Assembly: GCA_045561055.1 (NCBI GenBank)
Contig: JBJKYL010000006.1
Location: 1 to 53,169, forward strand
From: SMWC01 sp045561055
GTDB taxonomy: Bacteria; Pseudomonadota; Gammaproteobacteria; Steroidobacterales; Rariloculaceae
Direction of reading: 5' to 3'
DNA: 53,169 nt
In this document: piece by piece, positions 37,101 through 43,816 of the stretch
Position numbering within the stretch: position 1 is the first letter of the stretch
How the letters are laid out: every line of letters begins with the position of its first letter
Position numbers and translations under genes: made by a program
Notes under the pieces: generated by a model
What the model was told of the DNA's origin: nothing
Seen by the model: only the letters and a program-made list of their open reading frames with translations
Databases searched by the model: none

Positions 37101-37438
37101 TCGACAACGCAATTGCGATTTTTCAGGACCCAGATTTTTATAGTATGCGTGTAGCTGCGGCATTCGTAGCAAACGATGCCATCGATGTAATCGAAACCGC
37201 CCGGCGATTGTTCTTCATTTTCGATAGGGAGGTTGATAGCGCTATCGACGGTACGTTCACGCCAACGCGTCCCGTAATCGATGTCAAACTACGTCAGATA
37301 GAGGCAGTGCGCCAGGTTGTCGAACAAGCCAGGCAGGAGCAAGGTATTCCACTCTACAAGACGGAAAACCTAGATCAGGAACTCGCTAATATTATTCTCA
37401 GGCTCGAGCAACTAAGAGAAGACACGCCACCAGTATAG
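34160..37438 (+). CDS. Fused MFS-like membrane / spermidine-synthase-like protein
   Basis: A 1092-residue inner-membrane protein. Residues about 30-480 are a transporter-like region of many hydrophobic segments in two similar halves (first LIGVIACFILSGFAALLYQ, second FWILPLMLISGANTFMYEV). Residues about 500-750 are a spermidine-synthase-like Rossmann domain: LIVGYGAGVAVEG, DVIELEPKVID, INDARSAL and SQPSHPWTAGASHLYT. The catalytic Asp motif of true spermidine synthases (DxxDP) is replaced by QPSHPW, as in other fused MFS/SpeE-like proteins, so polyamine synthesis is unlikely. The C-terminal third is helical and looks TPR-like. It stands alone on the plus strand among secreted-protein genes; its function is unknown. 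Confidence 0.87.
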   Translation: MVKKQHNRLQSGSPQAQTSANMPTITPAVSASVLIGVIACFILSGFAALLYQTAWMRQFSVVFGTSELAIATVLSAYMAGLAMGAAVAGRFVDRITRPVLVYGLLEAGVAISALAVPLLLALANLLYIGLLGGQPEPADATGIGQSMFYLVVAFIVLAIPTGCMGATLPMLTKYVVCSEEQIGPRVGLLYAMNTVGAVAGTVTAGFLLLPALGLSGTVWVGVFVNGIVFVIAAMIARSIATTTQPQNDTPSVVSEPNAKKTPNFGLIGSFWILPLMLISGANTFMYEVLWTRLLGHILGGSITAFSTMLASFLGGIAIGSAVASRFAKDSRSALTGFVLTQGGVALTSIFIYQFMHIVIPETMGLRGNVALAMLILLPATLFVGATFPFAVRILAINEADAAPASARVYAWNTSGAIVGAAIAGFILIPLLKYEGAIRLAVILNVGLALAACLLITRNRFRMAISTGIGLIAVALAFRPDPPYEILRVSPMTENAVGEIRFYEVGRSATVLLVEQDGYLNLRTNGLPEASTNLKGAPPAQHSQQLLSTMPVLARPDTKDMLIVGYGAGVAVEGVPPSVESIDVIELEPKVIDASRFISEERKIDPLTDDRVNIYINDARSALSLTSKRYDTIVSQPSHPWTAGASHLYTREFISLAQDHLNPGGVFLQWMNTQFVTESLLRSLCATILDVYEYVRIYQWDTQVLFFLGSDQPLDIERELSRTGRPLIDDPTHYLQSGIGSIEDVVVALTMDQENIERFARNAQPLTDNFNRMATESATAMERDETLSFRELVDLSVVYDPRLQTDSLIHRNFPVDLNFGYISERLERQGFKKHAVELAGTLEGLGSPESYLLIAMGLRRQDEEEEAQRILRAILAANPQDHQARFALLRPWLGRLENNDTPDYVKEIAGMAFGSQAAVLEAWAAATNQDWQRLVELDSDLAQVRPTDQWYLESVKLRVDWRIKVTTPEYQPRLAREAVRLIDNAIAIFQDPDFYSMRVAAAFVANDAIDVIETARRLFFIFDREVDSAIDGTFTPTRPVIDVKLRQIEAVRQVVEQARQEQGIPLYKTENLDQELANIILRLEQLREDTPPV

Positions 37439-37446
37439 TAACGGCA

Positions 37447-37478
37447 GGTAACCAGCAGCCGACTACACAAGGGTTACC
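37447..37478. repeat. Inverted repeat between convergent genes
   Basis: GGTAACC (37447-37453) and GGTTACC (37472-37478) can form a 7-bp stem with an 18-base loop, just after the large membrane gene and before the end of the convergent ASST-like gene. No T-run follows on either strand, so a terminator role is only possible. Confidence 0.3.
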
Positions 37479-37536
37479 ACAAAGCTTCTCGCGGCAATAA
37501 ATACCTCCGCGAATAGAGGCCCAAGCCCGACGGTAC

Positions 37537-39081
37537 TTAGTCTTCCAGTACTACGTGCGGGACCGCCGGCGGCTGAGGATTCAACGGACTCAGATCTCGG
37601 CCTACAAGCCCAGGATGATCAGGCGGAATCTTGGTCGTCCGGAACGTAGCATAAAGGTTTGGAGCGTTATCCTCGACTAGCCATTCATGATGCGGCAGGC
37701 TGGCCTCACCCGAATAGGGCGTCCAATATTCCCAAACGATTTCACCCTTCGGCGTAACCTCAAAGAAACGTCCCTGCGGTCCAGAGGTGATAAGCGTATG
37801 ACCGGTTTCTAAGCGCTGGGCACCCGAGAGAAACGGCGAAAAGAACGACCTACTGTCGGGCGCTTGATAGGACCATACAGGAAATTCCGGCCCATATTGT
37901 CCGTCCTCACCCAACGAATAGCCACCATTACTATCGATAGGCAGCTCGAGCTCCAAGATTACCGAGTGAACACCAGAAACGCCCGGGTTCTGATTGCTGA
38001 ATAGCGTGATGTTGCCAGCACCCGGTAGACCCGGATCAATCCATCGCACATCATGCTGATTGTGTAAAATTTGCGGGCGGCGACCGCCACGATCATAGTT
38101 ACTGGCCTTGCCCCAACGATAAAGTATATCGCCACCCATTCCATAGCGGCCGCCACTACTACCTGCAGCCTCTTCCGTAGTGGTACTGCGATCCAGAATA
38201 AAAAATTCTTGATACCTATTAGCACTGATAACGATCTGATCTAGTTCAGCGTTATAAGCAATGCTGTTGAAATGCATCGTGTCGGCAGCACGCCTTGCGG
38301 CTCCTTCTCCGTCAAGCATTGTAATATCAGCTCTTGTTCGTAGCTGGGCAAGCTGTTGATCGGACAATTCATCAGCGATTGAGTCGGCATTGATGTCGAA
38401 GAGCTCCGGATGTTCTGAAATCACGCCGTAGTTATCTGCATCGGGGTCGAAATCCTGAGTATAATGATCCCAAGCACGCCATGCCCATACGATTTCAGCG
38501 CCATCAGAACCGCGGCGCTCGAGCTCTAGAATCACCTCGGGCCACAATCCAATATCACCTAGGATATCGGGTCGTCGTCCCGCCGCACGCGCTTCCTCTG
38601 CTGTCTTAAACTCCCATGCAATTGCGAGAATATTTCCATTCGGCAAAATTGCCGCATCGTGATGCAGCAAGTACTCATCGTTAGCCAGTCGATAATCCCA
38701 AACGAGTTCGCCATCCCAAGTGAACTCCTGAATCTGACCACCTTGACCGCCAGCATACTTGCCGTTCTCGACGACTATACCCTCACGAATCAAATTGCCA
38801 TTGTCTAAAAGATATAGGCTGTGTCCTGTCCCATACTCTGACTGCCATGTATTAACGACTAGGCCTTCGTTGTCGATGAGGTAGCTCCTACCACTGATGA
38901 TCGGGTTGAACAACAAGTAACCAGGCGAAGCGAGGTTCGTATTGACGCGCAAGCCACGCTCCTGCTCGAGCCCAGCTAGATTCTGCGCAGCGACTCGCAC
39001 TGAACCAAGAGCCATTAACAGTACAAACACGCTCAACGCGGTCGTACAGAACATGACTTCTCTATAAGCTCTATTAGTCAT
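37537..39081 (-). CDS. ASST-like secreted propeller protein
   Basis: A 514-residue exported ASST-like protein, the most divergent of the five. The signal peptide ends VRVAAQ. The family blocks appear as LLHHDAAILPNGN, HFNSIAYN, NQHDVRWI with ITLFSNQN, and GAQRLETGH. The first block (HHDAAILPNGNIL) is close to the consensus of the wider Arylsulfotran_2-type family. An insertion with RRAADTM precedes the HFN block. GGAG eight bases before the ATG at 39081 fixes the start. The sulfatase gene lies upstream on the same strand after 96 bases, so a lectin - sulfatase - ASST-like transcription unit is possible. Confidence 0.8.
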   Translation of the reverse strand: MTNRAYREVMFCTTALSVFVLLMALGSVRVAAQNLAGLEQERGLRVNTNLASPGYLLFNPIISGRSYLIDNEGLVVNTWQSEYGTGHSLYLLDNGNLIREGIVVENGKYAGGQGGQIQEFTWDGELVWDYRLANDEYLLHHDAAILPNGNILAIAWEFKTAEEARAAGRRPDILGDIGLWPEVILELERRGSDGAEIVWAWRAWDHYTQDFDPDADNYGVISEHPELFDINADSIADELSDQQLAQLRTRADITMLDGEGAARRAADTMHFNSIAYNAELDQIVISANRYQEFFILDRSTTTEEAAGSSGGRYGMGGDILYRWGKASNYDRGGRRPQILHNQHDVRWIDPGLPGAGNITLFSNQNPGVSGVHSVILELELPIDSNGGYSLGEDGQYGPEFPVWSYQAPDSRSFFSPFLSGAQRLETGHTLITSGPQGRFFEVTPKGEIVWEYWTPYSGEASLPHHEWLVEDNAPNLYATFRTTKIPPDHPGLVGRDLSPLNPQPPAVPHVVLED

Positions 39082-39177
39082 TGAGCAGTCTCCAGCTAAC
39101 TATTGTTATTACACGAATCTACCGCACTTAAAAATGGAAGAAAAAACGATTACCTCACGGCGATAATACACCTATGA

Positions 39178-40632
39178 CTATTCGCTAGCCCGCAATTCCG
39201 TGATCTGGTCTCGTAGCGTTTCGTACTCAATACGCTCGGCAGTTGTCAGGTCGCCGCTTAAGAGATTTTCGTATTCGTAAGGATCATTCTGAAGATCGTA
39301 AAATTCTTCCTCACCATTAAAACGTAGCAGCTTGTAACGCTCGTTACGCATCGCATAATCCGCCGACTCAACTCCCGCAAAACCACCAAAGAATTCGTCA
39401 ACATATAGCCAATCACGTGGCGATGGCGTGTCTGCATCAGCAAGCACCGGCATAAAACTAACGGAGTCATAGGTAACCTCGTCGGGTACGGTTGCTTGCA
39501 CGTCGATCCCGGCCATCTCCATGATCGTTACAAAAAGGTCCGAAGCATTAACAAGCGCATCCGGTACTGTGCCAGGCTCAATCCCCGGACCGGTAATGAT
39601 CAGTGGCGTATTCACGCCACCTTCATAAATCGTACCTTTAGCCCGACCGTTCCGGAATGGCGCACGCACATTACCGCCTGTCACATTACCGCCTGTAGTT
39701 CCATTATCGCCGAGAAAAATCACGTAGGTATTATCTCGAACAGGGGCGTCCATTGATCCCAGTAGCCTACCAATCTGCGTATCCATCGCTTCGATCATCG
39801 CATCAAAATAAGCATCGCTATCCGAAGCAGAGATTTCTTTCGAATCCAAGTTCGAGTGATCAGACTGCCAGTTCTCTTCAGGCGGCAGGTGTATTGGTGT
39901 ATGCGGCAAGTTGAACGCAAACCACATAAACCAAGGTTCATCGCCCTGCTCTGCTATCCAATCAATCGCATCGTCAGCCTTGTCAACCGGTGTATAACCA
40001 ATTTCACCGCTCACCACACCATTAATAACTTTATTCCACGAGAAAAACGAACTAGTGGTACCAGTAATTAACCCGGAATAGTGGTCAAAGCCGACGCGAT
40101 TTGGATGCTCTATCCAACCGTTGGATCTATCAGCAAGATGCCACTTACCGATAGCCGCGGTGGCATAACCCAGGTCGGAATTAGCATTAAAGGCCATTGG
40201 CAATGTGTACTCATCGGGAAGTAACCCGTGGCGCGGCAAATCAAATCCCGCGGGCCGACGAGCCATTCCGCCAGCCATTCCGCCGGGAGCCGGAGAAGCC
40301 CATTCAGGGATCTCAGGGATTTCCGGCAAATCCCCACTACCACCGGCGGGCCTGCCGATACCCGTCCGAAAACTGTAACGGCCGGTGATAATCGCAGCCC
40401 GCGTTGGCGAGCATACCGGTTGCGCCCAAAAATTCGTGAAACGCATACCCTGCCGAGCCATCTCGTCTAGGGTCGCCGTCTTCGGCGGATTCTCCCCAAG
40501 ACCATAGGATGCAAGGGTCTCAACACCCATATCGTCGCCGATGATCAATAAGATGTTTGGCGCGGCTTGCGCCGCCCCCGAAATAGTAGCCGCAGCGAAG
40601 AATGCCGCGACCACTATGCCAAGATAGCGCAT
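39178..40632 (-). CDS. Sulfatase (arylsulfatase type)
   Basis: A 484-residue exported sulfatase. The signal peptide ends AAQA (about residue 23). LLIIGDDMGVETL gives the metal ligands, CSPTRAAIITGRYSFRTG the canonical formylglycine signature (Cys74), AIGKWHLAD the Lys/His pair and IFLGDNGTTGG the Asp-Asn. It is the full-length relative of the truncated copy at 24284-24793. The ATG at 40632 is one base after the stop of the upstream lectin-like gene, so the two are translationally coupled. The frame open to 40896 is read-through of that gene in another frame and is not used. Desulfation of a glycan or other ester in the periplasm is the expected role. Confidence 0.93.
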   Translation of the reverse strand: MRYLGIVVAAFFAAATISGAAQAAPNILLIIGDDMGVETLASYGLGENPPKTATLDEMARQGMRFTNFWAQPVCSPTRAAIITGRYSFRTGIGRPAGGSGDLPEIPEIPEWASPAPGGMAGGMARRPAGFDLPRHGLLPDEYTLPMAFNANSDLGYATAAIGKWHLADRSNGWIEHPNRVGFDHYSGLITGTTSSFFSWNKVINGVVSGEIGYTPVDKADDAIDWIAEQGDEPWFMWFAFNLPHTPIHLPPEENWQSDHSNLDSKEISASDSDAYFDAMIEAMDTQIGRLLGSMDAPVRDNTYVIFLGDNGTTGGNVTGGNVRAPFRNGRAKGTIYEGGVNTPLIITGPGIEPGTVPDALVNASDLFVTIMEMAGIDVQATVPDEVTYDSVSFMPVLADADTPSPRDWLYVDEFFGGFAGVESADYAMRNERYKLLRFNGEEEFYDLQNDPYEYENLLSGDLTTAERIEYETLRDQITELRASE

Positions 40633-40633
40633 A

Positions 40634-41281
40634 TCAGTCCGCCGCAAAGCAGTAGAACAAACCGTCACCGCCCGTGGCAACCAAGCCTTCCTGACTACAG
40701 TTACGAGAACTGTGCACGGCGTTCCACGAAGCACTCGGTCCACCGAGACGATCGTGATGGCCAACAACGGCATTACCGGTGTCGTTGCTTGTCCAGTTAC
40801 TACACGTGGTAAGAGCGCCGCTTCCAGCCGGCAAGCGCCCCGACGAATCAGATCCCGTGAGAATGTCATGGCGATTCGGCGAATCGCCGGCCCCATTTAC
40901 CTCATCCCCATTCTCATCCAACGCGACAGGCTTACGAACATTGTTACGGTCCTCATGTAGTCCGTCGATGTCCCAAGCAACATAGACACCGTTCGCGTTA
41001 TACCACGGCCCATCGCCGATACGGTCACGTGCATGAACGAGCCCCGCACCCATACCAGGCGCCTGACTTAGATAGGCGCGCCACGTAGCGTCCCCTCGGC
41101 CTGCAGCCGAAGCGAGCGCCTGACAATGCGCGTCAGCACCGGCAAGTCCACCCAGATTGCCGCCATCACCCGAACCAACACTAGTAATAAAGAAACTCAT
41201 CGGCTGCTGATCCTGTGAAAGCACTGGAATTGTGATCGCAGCAAGAGCAATCAGTCCCAACAGAGGTTTAAAAATTTTCAT
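40634..41281 (-). CDS. Secreted lectin-like (C-type-lectin-fold, DUF1554-like) protein
   Basis: A 215-residue exported protein (signal peptide ending IPVLS). FFITSVGSGDGGNLGGLAGA with the following HCQALASAAG and TWRAYLS is typical of a lectin-like domain found in many proteobacterial secreted proteins. LVHARDRIGDGPWYNANG and the later cysteines (TTCSNW, RNCSQEG, FYCFAAD) fit a disulfide-stabilised C-type-lectin-like fold. The ligand is unknown. AAGGA before the ATG at 41281 supports the start. It is coupled to the sulfatase start at 40632, which suggests that it binds the sulfatase's substrate or targets the enzyme, an inference from coupling. Confidence 0.78.
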   Translation of the reverse strand: MKIFKPLLGLIALAAITIPVLSQDQQPMSFFITSVGSGDGGNLGGLAGADAHCQALASAAGRGDATWRAYLSQAPGMGAGLVHARDRIGDGPWYNANGVYVAWDIDGLHEDRNNVRKPVALDENGDEVNGAGDSPNRHDILTGSDSSGRLPAGSGALTTCSNWTSNDTGNAVVGHHDRLGGPSASWNAVHSSRNCSQEGLVATGGDGLFYCFAAD

Positions 41282-41460
41282 ATCAGTTTTCCTTAAGTTT
41301 ATTGTCGCTAAATTAAAATATTTGACCAGAGTGGTCAGCTATCTTCATTTTATTTTTCTAACCTAGCGTCTGAACCAAATAATACCCCACAGACGCCGTT
41401 CACCGAATAAAGTTTGTTCCTAGTACTAAGCATCACCAAATCATGATCAGTGCCTATTCT

Positions 41461-42117
41461 CTAGGGTCCCATTCCGCCATCCCGTCTCTGCAGGTAGCTT
41501 CGGGCAAAAGTCCGACTTCGATCCGCCGCAAGGTTATAACGAATCTGTACCCCATCCTCATCTAAAAAACCTAATGACTGCTGAAATAATCCCTGAGGTA
41601 ACGCATCAGGCGGCACAGTCGCTTCGGTAACATAAAGGCGGCTATTATGTAGATAGATCCCGGCAAACGTACGTGATTTATCTGGATTAGTAATCTGCAG
41701 CTGGTGACCCTCAATCATGTCGATGTGGTGCCATGCATCGAATGTTACTTCGCCACCACGATTCCTGAACTTCTGCGCCATAAATGCCGTAGCGCCAAGC
41801 TGGTCGTATATCCAAAGCCTTGGAGAGGTACCCTCATCGGTCCGGTCCGTCATCTCTAGATAGGTCTGTTGCGCCTCCGAATAATTGATAACAGTAGCCT
41901 GATAAAAGTAGTCATCAATCTCTACGGTATAAGTCTTCAAAGGAAAAATTGCACCGTATTCCGAATGATAGATCCCCTCGACGACCACAGGATCCGCAGG
42001 AAAATTAACAGAGAACAACTCTGACTCGTCAGTATATTCTGCCCACTGTAACTGCGCGGCAACCTGGGTCGAGACCAATAACAGCAACGTTGATAGGCCT
42101 TTTATTAAACTGTTCAT
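41461..42117 (-). CDS. Secreted protein of unknown family (paralogue of 43047-43709)
   Basis: A 218-residue exported protein. The signal peptide ends TQVAAQ. The family blocks shared with the paralogue are FSVNFPADPVVVEG, YHSEYGAIFPLKTYTV, EVTFDAWHHID with GHQLQI, AGIYLHNSRLYV and the last block LFQQSLGFLDEDGVQIRYN. The fold looks like an all-beta sandwich; no enzymatic motif is visible. The ATG at 42117 is used because AAGGAG lies seven bases upstream; the frame open to 42168 would overlap the DUF6152 stop. It is the last gene in the series A-B-B-A with two DUF6152 genes, all on the minus strand with short gaps. Confidence 0.75.
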   Translation of the reverse strand: MNSLIKGLSTLLLLVSTQVAAQLQWAEYTDESELFSVNFPADPVVVEGIYHSEYGAIFPLKTYTVEIDDYFYQATVINYSEAQQTYLEMTDRTDEGTSPRLWIYDQLGATAFMAQKFRNRGGEVTFDAWHHIDMIEGHQLQITNPDKSRTFAGIYLHNSRLYVTEATVPPDALPQGLFQQSLGFLDEDGVQIRYNLAADRSRTFARSYLQRRDGGMGP

Positions 42118-42164
42118 ATTCAGCTCCTTCGTTTCTTTATTGTGAATTAATGGAAACGAAATTT

Positions 42165-42542
42165 TCAATCAAATTCTCGGTCTACAATGCCATCTTCGGT
42201 CGTCACAAACCCTAATAGACATCCTGGAGATAGATCTCGGAGCGCATGGCAGCGGACCTTTATCCTATCGCCAGCCACAATATCGTCGCTCTCCCAACCA
42301 CGGTTGCTTACCGCGGCAACACTACCACCTTCGAGCGCCCACATGGTCGACTCACCGTTCTCGCCTTGGACCTCAAGATAGATCCAGGTATGCGGGTTAA
42401 TCCAGTGCACTTCGCGCACCGTACCCTCTAGGAGAGTGTAGTCGTTAATAAAATAATTACCATGCGAGTGATGCCCACTGGCAGGAACTACCCAGACAAA
42501 CACGCTCATAAGAAAAGAAAATAAAACTCTCTGTAAAAACAT
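42165..42542 (-). CDS. DUF6152-type secreted protein
   Basis: A 125-residue exported domain. The signal peptide ends VPASG; the mature protein starts HHSHGNYF, adding a third His. VHWINPHTWIYLEV, MWALEGGSVAAVSNRGW and GDRIKVRCHAL follow, with a cysteine pair (KVRCHAL and PGCLLGF) that probably forms a disulfide and is shared only with its neighbour at 42604. AGGGA seven bases before the ATG at 42542 supports the start. It is a tandem paralogue of 42604-42969 and is followed after 47 bases by the unknown secreted protein at 41461-42117. Confidence 0.87.
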   Translation of the reverse strand: MFLQRVLFSFLMSVFVWVVPASGHHSHGNYFINDYTLLEGTVREVHWINPHTWIYLEVQGENGESTMWALEGGSVAAVSNRGWESDDIVAGDRIKVRCHALRDLSPGCLLGFVTTEDGIVDREFD

Positions 42543-42603
42543 TTAAATTTCCCTGTATTAGAAACTATTGTTTTTTATCGCTAACGATCATCTAAACGAC
42601 ATT

Positions 42604-42969
42604 TCAATCCCATTCTTTTTCTACCCCGCCTGGTGGCGTCAAAAACCCGAGAAGACACCCGCTAGCGCCATCTTTCAATTGATGACAGCGAACGGAAATC
42701 TTATCACCAGGCACAATCGAATCAGCTGATACGCCAGCACGTTCGAGCGCTCCTACACTACCACTTTCTAGCGCCCAAACCATAGACGTGCCCTCTTCGT
42801 CCAAAACTGACATATACACCCACGAATGCGGGTTCATGAAAACAAATTCTGTCACAACGCCCTCGAGATGAGTGTACTCGGTCAAGTTATAATTGCCGTG
42901 AGAATGATGCGCTAACGCTGGCATCCATAAAATAGCACAGGCCGCAATGAAAGAATTTTTTAATCTCAT
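42604..42969 (-). CDS. DUF6152-type secreted protein
   Basis: A 121-residue exported domain, tandem paralogue of 42165-42542. The signal peptide ends PALA; the mature protein starts HHSHGNYN. VFMNPHSWVYMSV, VWALESGSVGALERAGV and the two cysteines in KISVRCHQL and SGCLLGF match the neighbour. AGGGA precedes the ATG at 42969. It lies 77 bases behind the unknown secreted gene at 43047-43709. The HHSHG start and cysteine pair mark these two as a distinct subgroup of the DUF6152 copies in this window. Confidence 0.87.
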   Translation of the reverse strand: MRLKNSFIAACAILWMPALAHHSHGNYNLTEYTHLEGVVTEFVFMNPHSWVYMSVLDEEGTSMVWALESGSVGALERAGVSADSIVPGDKISVRCHQLKDGASGCLLGFLTPPGGVEKEWD

Positions 42970-43046
42970 GCATTTATCCCTAGATCGACACTAAAAACCA
43001 ACTCTTCATAGTGGTTTAATTTACGTTTACCGAAGGTCATCGAAAC

Positions 43047-43709
43047 TTAGTTTCGGGACCTAGTAAGCATAACTCGCACATGGTTTCCAACACCTGTCAC
43101 AGCATACGCATTCTCATCAAAATTATAGCGAATGCGTTGTCCCTCATCGTCGATAAATCCGAGCGACTGCTGGAAATGGCCCTGTGGCGGTGACGATACG
43201 GGCACGGTCGCATCGACAATGTACAGTTGGCGCTCGTGAAGATAGATGCCGACATAGCTACGTGAGCCATCATCATATGTCAGCTGTAGTTGATGTCCAG
43301 GTACGCGATCAATGTGCGCCCACGCGTCGAAGGTTACCTCGCCGTCTCTCTGACGATAAGCAGCCGCCGCATACGCGATCGACGCTAAAACATCAATCCT
43401 CCAGTATTGGTAACTATCGGGAGAGTCCGCTTCAGTCGAGTTCTCACGTGCCAGGTGAATCGCCTCAGAATCGCGATAATCGACGACGGTCACTTTATAA
43501 ACATTCTCGCCGGTCTTCGCTGTATATATGCGACTTGGAAACACCGCACCATACTCAGACGGATAGTCAATTTCCGTTATCACCGGTTCAGCTGGAAAAT
43601 TCACTGTGAATTTATCGACCTGACTGAGATATTCAAACCAGCCCTGAGCAACCAAAGGTCCCGACAGACCAAAACCAATTATCGCGAGAAACGGCCGCAT
43701 TAGATTCAT
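43047..43709 (-). CDS. Secreted protein of unknown family (paralogue of 41461-42117)
   Basis: A 220-residue exported protein (signal peptide ending GPLVAQ). It shares the ordered blocks FTVNFPAEPVITE, YPSEYGAVFPSRIYTA, EVTFDAWAHIDRVPGHQLQL, VGIYLHERQLYIVDATVPV and FQQSLGFIDDEGQRIRYN with the paralogue at 41461. The pair flanks two DUF6152 genes in the same orientation, giving the order A-B-B-A. Function is unknown, but the repeated association makes a shared role with DUF6152 proteins likely. The start is the ATG at 43709, preceded by AAGG. Confidence 0.75.
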   Translation of the reverse strand: MNLMRPFLAIIGFGLSGPLVAQGWFEYLSQVDKFTVNFPAEPVITEIDYPSEYGAVFPSRIYTAKTGENVYKVTVVDYRDSEAIHLARENSTEADSPDSYQYWRIDVLASIAYAAAAYRQRDGEVTFDAWAHIDRVPGHQLQLTYDDGSRSYVGIYLHERQLYIVDATVPVSSPPQGHFQQSLGFIDDEGQRIRYNFDENAYAVTGVGNHVRVMLTRSRN

Positions 43710-43816
43710 AGCTAGTCAACCTTTTGAAAATCTCTTTTTATTATTCAATTTTGCCAGAAATAACGCTGGTGGTCTCAAATTATCCCTATCCACTACATGT
43801 ACAATTTGTAACGTTA

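Noticed and set aside
40633..40896. 88-residue N-terminal extension of the sulfatase at 39178-40632
   Set aside because: It lacks a signal peptide, overlaps the lectin-like gene in another frame, and the internal ATG at 40632 starts a perfect signal peptide right after that gene's stop.
43184..43609. 141-residue plus-strand open frame inside the unknown secreted gene
   Set aside because: Its composition is that of an antisense shadow, and the minus-strand gene has a signal peptide and a paralogue.
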